Shown one piece after another: positions 38,602-46,103 of a DNA stretch of 64,000 nucleotides. The notes beneath the pieces were generated by a model. That model did not search any database, was not told the origin of the DNA, and saw nothing but the letters and a program-made list of their open reading frames with translations. Origin of the DNA: JANWKA01 sp035533815 (GTDB lineage: Bacteria > Bacteroidota > Bacteroidia > Chitinophagales > Chitinophagaceae). The stretch is from NCBI GenBank assembly GCA_035533815.1, contig DATLTB010000056.1:1-64000 (forward strand). The letters run 5' to 3'. The position numbers were made by a program, and so were the translations under genes. How positions within the stretch are numbered: the first letter of the stretch is position 1; the number at the start of each line of letters is the position of its first letter.

Positions 38602-39906
38602 TTATGTGAGTAAGGTACTCTTTATTGCTTTTGCAAGATCATCCGGCACCTTTTGTTTGTCTGCATATACCATCCATTTTCCTATAATTTTAATGACCTT
38701 TTCTATGAGTAACGATGCATTTTTAACATTCATTTGTTTCGCTACTTCCAGCAAGTCCTTGGTGCTAATATCCTGGCGTTTCCCATTTACGCTTAATGAC
38801 TGACGGCTTACCCAGGGACTTCCAGGCCTATACGCATGGCAAAGATTATAAGCCGGAGATAATTTCCACGCACCTGTTTTATCCATTATAAATGCAAAGT
38901 TCTTTGTATGATCGTCACAATTACGTGCCATCACATTGAATACCATCCTAATAAATAATTGTTCTGACTGAGGATATGGGAAATGAAGCATCCGCATTGT
39001 TTGAAACAGTTGCTCATAACTAAAGGAATTTATTTGGGCAAAATCATAATGCTGCATTGCACAAAAACTTTGAACATGTAATTTTTCTTTACCTGAAATC
39101 CTGTCAAAACGTTTTGTCATAAAATGGGCTCTTCCATTTTCTTCCAATAATCGGCTCTCCGTCATTTCTATCCCGCAATCCACGGCCATAAGATGGTAAG
39201 CCATTTCTACCCGTCCATATCCGCTTGAAGTACTTAATGGGCCACTACCAGCACTTAATTGATCATCTTTCACCCCATCAAATTTGATCAGCCAATGAGT
39301 AAACCCCTTGGGAGCGACAGCCTGTCCAGATTTCACTTCTCCAGTGTTAATATTATAAGCAATAAAAGCCTTAGCTCTTGCACCACCAGCCGATGATCCA
39401 ATCTTCAAAATGTCAAATAGTGCTTTTTTCTCGTTAGCCAAATCGGTATGAAAATCCTGCCTTCCTGTAAGTATTTCCTGAGTTATTTGAACAAGGCTGT
39501 CTATTTCAACCTTTGTTGCTCTATGATTAACCTTTGGCTCTTCTGGTTCAAACTCTAGCGCCCCAATACCGCGCTTACCAATGAAACACAGCATTTCCAC
39601 AGGATTCAGGCTATCCGCTGGACGACCATGTTGTGCAAGCCAAGCATTGATCAAAGTGTTCCCATATTTATCTGGCAATACATCTGCAAGAAGTCCAGGC
39701 AATCCTTTAAAAGTTTTATAAGCCCTGAGTTCCGGAAACGAGAATATTCTTTCTGCCTCAGCAAGGGGCATTTTAATCGGCGCAATATCCCAATTATGTT
39801 TTACAAATGATGGTTCAAACTGAAAACTACCAACCTGATCATCTATATCCCATGCGATGGCGCCGACGCGTTTTTGCCATAGATTGATATATGCTGTTGT
39901 ACCCAT
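38602..39906 (-). CDS. hipA: HipA-family Ser/Thr kinase toxin, with Asn at a metal-binding position
   Basis: HipA toxins phosphorylate glutamyl-tRNA synthetase or other targets and stop growth. The 434-residue protein is full length: N-terminal HipA_N domain, the Gly-rich phosphate loop ILKIGSSAGGARAKAF, the catalytic loop ARNCDDHTKNFAF (Asp331) and the following LSPAYNLCHAY. In that last motif the usual metal-binding Asp of PAYDL is Asn354 (codon AAT at 38845-38847). Either the kinase is weakened or this subfamily differs. The start overlaps the antitoxin stop by one base (TAATG), as in coupled toxin-antitoxin pairs. AT-rich composition suggests acquisition by transfer. Confidence 0.92.
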   Translation of the reverse strand: MGTTAYINLWQKRVGAIAWDIDDQVGSFQFEPSFVKHNWDIAPIKMPLAEAERIFSFPELRAYKTFKGLPGLLADVLPDKYGNTLINAWLAQHGRPADSLNPVEMLCFIGKRGIGALEFEPEEPKVNHRATKVEIDSLVQITQEILTGRQDFHTDLANEKKALFDILKIGSSAGGARAKAFIAYNINTGEVKSGQAVAPKGFTHWLIKFDGVKDDQLSAGSGPLSTSSGYGRVEMAYHLMAVDCGIEMTESRLLEENGRAHFMTKRFDRISGKEKLHVQSFCAMQHYDFAQINSFSYEQLFQTMRMLHFPYPQSEQLFIRMVFNVMARNCDDHTKNFAFIMDKTGAWKLSPAYNLCHAYRPGSPWVSRQSLSVNGKRQDISTKDLLEVAKQMNVKNASLLIEKVIKIIGKWMVYADKQKVPDDLAKAIKSTLLT

Positions 39907-40223
39907 TACAAGTCACTTTCCTTTTTTTGATTATTATTTTTTTTTCGACGAGCTCTTTGGCGTTTTGCCTTTTCCATTTTAGCTAGCTCAAGTGGGCTGA
40001 TTTGTTTTTTAATTTCGAAATAACCGAAAAGATGCAATTGTTCCAGTGAGCGCATAATCTGGATAAAGGATAAAAGTGTACTACCCCCTCCTTTTTCTGT
40101 TTGCACTAATGTAGATCTGGCAATACCTGAAGTGGCAGCTAATTCCTGTTGCGTTTTATTCCTTTGTAATCGGGTTTCTTTAATGAATTGTCCAATCATT
40201 TCTAATAAAGCTTTATCACTCAT
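39906..40223 (-). CDS. hipB: HipB-like XRE antitoxin
   Basis: The protein has an XRE helix-turn-helix (ETRLQRNKTQQELAATSGIA, then RSTLVQTEKGGGSTLLSFIQ) and a very basic tail (KAKRQRARRKKNNNQKK). It would bind and silence HipA and repress the operon. I start at 40223 (MSDKALLEM) and not at 40256, because the upstream codons overlap a candidate operator at 40251-40283. The product is then about 105 residues. Confidence 0.88.
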   Translation of the reverse strand: MSDKALLEMIGQFIKETRLQRNKTQQELAATSGIARSTLVQTEKGGGSTLLSFIQIMRSLEQLHLFGYFEIKKQISPLELAKMEKAKRQRARRKKNNNQKKESDL

Positions 40224-40250
40224 AGCATACCAATTTATGTTTGTATTATC

Positions 40251-40359
40251 AATCACTAATGTGTATTTATTATGTTAATGATTAAATAGTCAGACAAAGA
40301 TAGTTATTATTTATGATTGAATTTACGATCATTACTTATCAAATTATAAATTAATGATT
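40251..40359 (-). promoter_or_regulatory. hipBA promoter with two paired operator-like repeats
   Basis: TAATGATT occurs at 40276-40283 and 40352-40359. Each has a near-exact inverse copy 25 bases before it: AATCACTA at 40251-40258 and GATCATTA at 40327-40334. The two pairs are 76 bases apart. A minus-strand -7 box TATCTTTG lies between them at 40295-40302, so HipB bound to both would cover the promoter. Binding is inferred. Confidence 0.65.
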
Positions 40360-40442
40360 GCTTTTTCAATCAAATCGGAAAAAATATGATTCTTCTAGAT
40401 CATCATTTTAGCTTGTCTTTCCCCATTTTTTATACATCGGTG

Positions 40443-41386
40443 ACAAGCCTATCCACCAGGACTAATATATACATATGAAAATCAATATATTACAACTATT
40501 CAGACGGGGCTGAATCATGTGCAGTATTTATGAAGCTATGCAATCGTTTTCTACTTGCTGGGGTAAGATTTCCCACAAATTCCTTTTTTCACTTCTTATT
40601 CAAAGTCATCGGGTTATTTCAATTAGGGAGGTTGTTGGTATGGCCTAAAGAGTACTTGATGAATTCGGTCCTTCCCCCTGACTCCCGGTGTGAGTCAGGT
40701 CCAGCGTGTTTCTACCGATTCAAAATTATACCACCTTTAGCGCAAATTAATCCTTCCCTTGGCAATCAATAAAGGGGATTCATCATCACGGTTAAATCGG
40801 AGAAAATCCATTGGCCCATTTTTCCTGTTTGCAAACCTGTTCATCATCATAGATATTGGAAACAATCTCCTGTGAATGCAATTTTTTAAATTTTGCAGAA
40901 AATCGAAATCTGGTATCTGCACCAGTCGAAAAGAAATTTTCCGGTTTAATGATACTGTATTCATTGGCAATCTTAAAAATAGTTCTTTCTGAATGCATAT
41001 AGATCCCAATTTTGGTTATTACATATTCTTGTTTTAGCTCCAGTTTTCAAAGTCGTTCAGATAATCAATGATAAATTCTGTATAGACCGCTCATTCCCCA
41101 ATGAACCCCTTCAAAGCCTAAAAGAGTAAGTACTGCATATCAAAGGTTCCCTGGTCCAAATTCCATATGGAAGCATGCCACAGGCCATGAATGGGATAAT
41201 AATCCACATTTTAATCAAGTGAATTGCGAACCCAATTCAACGCAAAATGCAATATTGATTTGACTCTGCCACATCGGATGGCTGAAAAACTTTCAAACCT
41301 CCGTTTTGAATCCCGGGCTGATCCTTGGGCTCATATCCATTAAATTTAATAAATGAGCTAAATTCCTGTTTTCAGTGAATTAACCT
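40443..41386. other. Decayed sequence between hipBA and guaB
   Basis: Nearly 1 kb without an intact gene. Leftward coding-like traces appear at about 40790-41000 (FKIANEYSIIKPENFFST, then QEIVSNIYDDEQVCKQEKW) and at 41118-41250, broken by stops. The DNA looks like the remains of one or two genes that decayed after transfer or deletion. Confidence 0.5.
41118..41250 (-). pseudogene. Fragment of an unidentified enzyme gene
   Basis: A leftward frame reads ALNWVRNSLD-stop-NVDYYPIHGLWHAS then IWNLDQGTFDMQYLLF and a stop. The aromatic-rich sequence looks like a real C-terminal protein end, with an in-frame stop showing decay. The family was not identified. Confidence 0.35.
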
Positions 41387-41394
41387 TAGTTTTG
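41387..41394 (+). promoter_or_regulatory. -7 box upstream of guaB
   Basis: TAGTTTTG matches TAnnTTTG, 35 bases before the guaB ATG at 41430. No clear -33 partner was seen. Confidence 0.5.
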
Positions 41395-41429
41395 TATGCA
41401 ATTATTTCCTATCCGCAAAATAATTGCCC

Positions 41430-42905
41430 ATGCCTTCTCCCATTGCAAAATCAAAGTTTTTCCCTGATGGCCTGACCTTCGATGATGTGCTGCTGGTGCC
41501 AGCCTATTCCGAAGTTTTGCCCCGGCAGGTGAACACCTCTACCTGGCTGACCCGGGAAATCGGGCTCAACATCCCACTAATGAGTGCCGCCATGGATACG
41601 GTGACAGAGGCTACGCTAGCCATTGCCCTGGCCAGGGAAGGCGGTATTGGTATCCTTCACAAGAACATGAGCATAGATAAGCAGGCGGAACAGGTCAGGA
41701 AGGTAAAAAGATCCGAGAGCGGGATGATCCTGGACCCGGTCACCCTGCCGGAAAATGCCACGATCGGGGAAGCGGTTCGTTTAATGAGGGATAACCGTAT
41801 CGGGGGCATTCCTATCGTTAGTCCAGACAGGAAATTAGTGGGAATACTCACCAACCGGGATCTCCGGTTTGAAAAGAACAATAAGCGTTCCGTCAGTGAG
41901 GTAATGACCAGGGAACACCTGATCACCGCCCCGGAAGGCACGGACCTGAAAAAAGCAGAAAAGATCCTCCAGCAGTATAAAATCGAAAAGCTTCCAGTCG
42001 TGGATAAGCAGGGCAGATTGATCGGGCTGATTACTTACCGGGACATCCTGCAGCTGAAAAGTTTTCCCCTTGGGGTGAAGGATAATTTCGGACGATTACT
42101 GGTGGGTGCGGCAATAGGCATCACGGAGGATATCCTGGACCGGGTCAGCGCATTGGTAAGCGTTGGAGTGGATATCATCTGCCTGGACAGTGCACATGGC
42201 CATCATACCGGGGTGATCAGCGCCCTGAAAAAAGTGAAAAAAGCATTTCCTGGCTTGCAGGTCATTGCAGGCAATGTAGCCACCGGCAGCGGGGCCAAGG
42301 CCCTGGCCGATGCCGGAGCCGATGCCGTTAAAGTGGGTGTAGGCCCTGGTTCAATCTGCACTACCCGGGTCGTGACCGGGGTAGGCATGCCACAGCTTAC
42401 GGCCATCATGGAGGCTTCAGCCGCCCTCGGCAAAACGGGTATCCCGGTGATTGCAGATGGAGGCATCCGGTATACTGGCGATTTGGTGAAGGCTATTGCT
42501 GCAGGCGCCAGCTGTGTCATGGCAGGTTCCATTTTTGCGGGCGTGGAGGAAAGTCCCGGAGAGACCATCATATTCGAAGGCCGGAAATTCAAATCATACC
42601 GGGGCATGGGTTCCATTGAAGCCATGACCGAGGGCAGCCGGGATCGCTATTTCCAGGATGTGGAAGAAGATATCCGCAAGCTGGTGCCGGAAGGTATCGT
42701 GGGTCGTGTGCCTTATAAGGGGATGCTTTCCGAAGTGATCCAGATGTTCACCGGCGGACTTCGGGCTGGCATGGGATATTGCGGAGCCAGGGATATCAAA
42801 TCCTTGCAGATGGCCCAGCTGATCCGGATCACTGCGGCCACTGTAAAGGAAAACCATCCCCATGATGTCATCATCACCAAGGAAGCGCCCAACTACAGCC
42901 GTTGA
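41430..42905 (+). CDS. guaB: Inosine-5'-monophosphate dehydrogenase GuaB
   Basis: GuaB oxidises IMP to XMP with NAD+, the first step to GMP. The 491-residue protein has the N-terminal barrel part (LTFDDVLLVPAYSEVLP), two CBS domains (about 95-215), the catalytic loop GVGPGSICTTRVVTGVG (Cys about 309) and the C-terminal flap with YRGMGSIEAM. I use the ATG at 41430; a TTG two codons earlier is possible but less likely. It starts a three-gene operon. Confidence 0.97.
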   Translation: MPSPIAKSKFFPDGLTFDDVLLVPAYSEVLPRQVNTSTWLTREIGLNIPLMSAAMDTVTEATLAIALAREGGIGILHKNMSIDKQAEQVRKVKRSESGMILDPVTLPENATIGEAVRLMRDNRIGGIPIVSPDRKLVGILTNRDLRFEKNNKRSVSEVMTREHLITAPEGTDLKKAEKILQQYKIEKLPVVDKQGRLIGLITYRDILQLKSFPLGVKDNFGRLLVGAAIGITEDILDRVSALVSVGVDIICLDSAHGHHTGVISALKKVKKAFPGLQVIAGNVATGSGAKALADAGADAVKVGVGPGSICTTRVVTGVGMPQLTAIMEASAALGKTGIPVIADGGIRYTGDLVKAIAAGASCVMAGSIFAGVEESPGETIIFEGRKFKSYRGMGSIEAMTEGSRDRYFQDVEEDIRKLVPEGIVGRVPYKGMLSEVIQMFTGGLRAGMGYCGARDIKSLQMAQLIRITAATVKENHPHDVIITKEAPNYSR

Positions 42906-44119
42906 ACCATTTGCGTCCCATTAACCGTAAACTGATTTCCCTGAAGTGTTTTTTCCTCTGGATGATGCTGGGCTTGCTTTTGGCATATCATCAAGGGAAT
43001 GCCCAGCAAAGCAGGTGTGGGCTGCGGATCAGCCTGCTGACATCGGGACCCGGCGATGCATTGTATGCGACCTGGGGCCATAGTGCCATCCGCATCATCG
43101 ACTCCGCCCGTTATATGGACCTGGTGTTCAATTACGGCACGTTTGACTACGATACCCCCCATTTCTACCTCAAATTATTGCGGGGGAATTTGATGTACTA
43201 TTTATCCTATGAACCTTACGATTATTTCAGGGAAGACGATCGGGAGGAAAACAGGCAGCTTAGCGAGCAGGTGCTTGATCTGAACTGCGCGGATAAGGAA
43301 AGGATTTATCAGTACCTGATCAATAATTATATGCCGGACAAGCGATACTACCGGTATGATTTCCTTTACGACAATTGTTCCACCCGGATCCTGGGTTTAC
43401 TATACCAGCTGTTAGGTAACCGGTTGAAATTCAGGGGAAAGATATTATCTCAGCCCGGCATGACCTATCGGAATGCCTGTAATCTTTACCTGAAAGATAA
43501 GCCCTGGACTTCCCTGGGCATCAACCTCATGATCGGCATGACCACGGATACCCCTGCCGGTAACCGGGGGATCACCTTTCTGCCTGATTTCCTTGAAAAA
43601 GCAGTAAGCCTGGCCACGCTCGACGGGCATCCCCTGGATACTACTAACCAGGTCCTGCTGCAGGCCGGAACGGAAAATAATCAACCTACCCCATTCACTC
43701 CCCTGCTGATATTTACTGCATTGTTGATCTTCATCGTAACGATAAGTTCCGGGAAACTGCCCTTTTCCGCCGGATTTCAGCATTGGACAGATGTGATCCT
43801 TTTTTTTCTCACCGGATTGCTGGGGTGGTTACTCCTGCTGCTATGGCTGGCCACCGAGCATACACAGTTCGCCTGGAATTTGAACCTTTTATGGGCGCTG
43901 CCCTCCCATTGCCTGTTCAGTGTCTTCCTGGACCGTCGGAATAACCGGGTAAAATGGTATGCGGCAATCACCGCTTTAATTGGTATTTTACTGATTGCCG
44001 GATGGTTCTGGATCCCACAGCAACTCCCTGTTGCCATCATCCCCCTTATACTGGCCCTGGTGATCAGGAGTTCGCGGATATTTATCCTGAACCACCGGCC
44101 GGCAGTAAAACCCCTTTAA
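42902..44119 (+). CDS. DUF4105 (Lnb-type) protein with C-terminal membrane domain
   Basis: The protein of about 405 residues has a signal peptide, a DUF4105/Lnb N-terminal-type domain (about 40-160: LLTSGPGDALYATWGHSAIR, then YRYDFLYDNCSTRILGL with conserved Asp-Asn-Cys-Ser) and about five transmembrane helices in the C-terminal 150 residues. The Cys and His are typical of this putative peptidase-like fold, but its activity is not settled. The best start is the TTG at 42902, which overlaps the guaB stop (TTGA) and gives a basic n-region for the signal peptide; no ATG fits as well. It is translationally coupled to guaB. Confidence 0.85.
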   Translation: MNHLRPINRKLISLKCFFLWMMLGLLLAYHQGNAQQSRCGLRISLLTSGPGDALYATWGHSAIRIIDSARYMDLVFNYGTFDYDTPHFYLKLLRGNLMYYLSYEPYDYFREDDREENRQLSEQVLDLNCADKERIYQYLINNYMPDKRYYRYDFLYDNCSTRILGLLYQLLGNRLKFRGKILSQPGMTYRNACNLYLKDKPWTSLGINLMIGMTTDTPAGNRGITFLPDFLEKAVSLATLDGHPLDTTNQVLLQAGTENNQPTPFTPLLIFTALLIFIVTISSGKLPFSAGFQHWTDVILFFLTGLLGWLLLLLWLATEHTQFAWNLNLLWALPSHCLFSVFLDRRNNRVKWYAAITALIGILLIAGWFWIPQQLPVAIIPLILALVIRSSRIFILNHRPAVKPL

Positions 44120-44122
44120 CCC

Positions 44123-44944
44123 ATGGCTAGGGAACACCGGATATTACAAGGCCCATACCAGGGCGGATATTACCAGGTAAGTGGCCATGGATCCCCGGTT
44201 TTGCTGGTGCATGGTTTCCCCCTGGATGGTTCCGTATGGGACATTCAAAGCAGGGCACTGGAAAGCGGATTTCAGGTGATCGTACCCGACCTGCCGGGCA
44301 GCGGTAGGTCACTCTCACCGACAGGTTCCGGCTCGTTCGAAGCCATGGCCGGTTTTCTTCATGACATCCTGGGGGACCTGCAGGTGACAAGCTGTGTGAT
44401 CATCGGGCATTCCATGGGAGGCTACATCAGCCTGGCTTTGATGGATAAATACCCTGAAATGGTACGGGGATTGGGTCTTCTTCATGCAGGTTCATGGCCG
44501 GATAATGCCGAAAAGATCTCCTCCCGCCTGGAAGCAATCGCTGATATGGAGAAAAATGGCTCAGCTCCCTTCCTTGGACGCATTCTCCCCGGCCTGTTTA
44601 CGGAAAAGTACCGGAAAGAAAATCCGGCTATCATGGCATCCCTCCTGGATCATGCCGCAGATCTGGAACCTCAAACCCTGGTCAATTATTACCAGGCCAT
44701 GATGGATCGGCCGGACCGGACCTTAATGCTTCAGCAGTCTCCTGTCCCCGTGTTGTTCATAGCCGGGAGAAAGGATATGATCAGTCCCCCTGATCAACTG
44801 GAGGCATTGGCACAACTTCCCCGGGTTTCCAGTTTTTATATCCTGGAAGAGACAGCTCATATGGGAATGCTGGAAGCGCCGCAGGAACTCAGCCAGGTGA
44901 TTGCCGATTTTGCCGGTTTTTGCTTTAATCACCTCATTACCTGA
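44123..44944 (+). CDS. Alpha/beta-fold hydrolase
   Basis: The 273-residue protein has the oxyanion-hole motif LLVHGFPLDGSVWD, the nucleophile elbow IGHSMGGYISLAL, the acid in IAGRKDMISPP and His in ETAHMGMLEAPQEL. The catalytic triad is complete. The substrate is unknown. It follows the DUF4105 gene by 3 bases and ends the guaB operon. Confidence 0.92.
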   Translation: MAREHRILQGPYQGGYYQVSGHGSPVLLVHGFPLDGSVWDIQSRALESGFQVIVPDLPGSGRSLSPTGSGSFEAMAGFLHDILGDLQVTSCVIIGHSMGGYISLALMDKYPEMVRGLGLLHAGSWPDNAEKISSRLEAIADMEKNGSAPFLGRILPGLFTEKYRKENPAIMASLLDHAADLEPQTLVNYYQAMMDRPDRTLMLQQSPVPVLFIAGRKDMISPPDQLEALAQLPRVSSFYILEETAHMGMLEAPQELSQVIADFAGFCFNHLIT

Positions 44945-45034
44945 AATACATTCAGGATCCGGATTTTGTGCATGAATTCCTCAGCGGGGATCAATTCCGG
45001 TGTCCGTCCGGGGCAGGTTCCGGATATTTCCGAT

Positions 45035-45487
45035 TCAACCTGCTTCAACCAATTTCTTGATTTCCATCAAAATGGAAGCCCACCCTCCACTGGCAATGGC
45101 TTCCAGATACCTTTTTTCCCCGTTCCCCACAATGGCATAATCTCCCTGGGTAACCACAAATACAGTTTGTCCGTTTTCAGCATTTAAGTCATAGGTTACG
45201 GTGAGATAGTTCTCCGGTATATCTTCCATGGCTGCATTTGGATCAATCGTGGTATACGCCAGATGTTTCCCGGGTATGATATCCACGACTTTACCTTTTA
45301 CTGCAATCATTTCCCTGCCTTCATGAATAAGTTTCCACAGTAATGGACTGCCCGGTTTCCAGTCGGAAACAGTTTCACAGCCAAACATATATTTTTTGGT
45401 CATCAAGGGGTTTGTCAGTGCATCCCAGACCCGGGAAGCAGGAGCCTGAATGGTGATGTTGTTTTTCACAAATAATGGGTTACTCAT
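45035..45487 (-). CDS. SRPBCC (AHSA1-like) domain protein
   Basis: The 150-residue protein has the START/SRPBCC fold of the AHSA1 group: ITIQAPASRVWDALTNPLMT, then DWKPGSPLLWKLIHEGREMI and a C-terminal helix GGWASILMEIKKLVEAG. Such proteins bind small hydrophobic ligands; a specific role is not visible. It is a single leftward gene with a TATTTTTG box at 45556-45563 upstream. Confidence 0.88.
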   Translation of the reverse strand: MSNPLFVKNNITIQAPASRVWDALTNPLMTKKYMFGCETVSDWKPGSPLLWKLIHEGREMIAVKGKVVDIIPGKHLAYTTIDPNAAMEDIPENYLTVTYDLNAENGQTVFVVTQGDYAIVGNGEKRYLEAIASGGWASILMEIKKLVEAG

Positions 45488-46103
45488 ATCGCAGATTTGA
45501 TTTTACCAGGTAAAGTACAGTTAGCTTTTCGGATGAAATTCGGCATTTGAAGTTGCAAAAATAAACGTTCTGAAAATGTTATCCCTGTTTTTTGGATTTT
45601 TTTAAACCTAGTTGGCCAATTTCCCTTTGACCGGGTAGAACCTTGATCTTTCCCCCCTTCCAGACTCCAGGATCTGAATGGATCCTTTTTATTGATCCTG
45701 GGCCTTCGCATTATTATTTTGGGTGGAATCAAGGTACAATGCTGTTTTTGAACCTTAAGCCCAGATCAAGTCCAGGATTTCTAAAGGAACTTTTTGCTCC
45801 CCATTGTAATAGACTGTCATCAAGTGGCCCATTCAAAAAAAGGGTCATTGACTACGGAATATGCTTTCAAAACGCAACTCTTTGATTTTTAATGGCGTTA
45901 TTACTTAAAATGAGCCTGCCTCCTGATTTAAAAATTAATCCCAATTCATAGGGGTAATAATGATCTGTTTTAAAGTGAAATTAATCCAGCCGGAGGTATA
46001 TTCTGGTGAAATTCCCCGTTTATCTGGTCTAGCTTATCCAGTCACGGATCATCCGGTAGGTAGTTTTACCGCAAATTGATCACAAAGCGTTTAAATTTAT
46101 ACA
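45488..46103. other. Intergenic region with divergent promoters
   Basis: About 616 bases with no recognised gene. A minus-strand TATTTTTG at 45556-45563 may serve the SRPBCC gene. Nothing distinctive marks the promoter of the rightward CHU_C gene. Confidence 0.45.

Noticed and set aside
40737..41009. 90-residue leftward frame upstream of guaB
   Set aside because: A second frame in the same place looks equally protein-like; together they fit a decayed gene, not an intact one.
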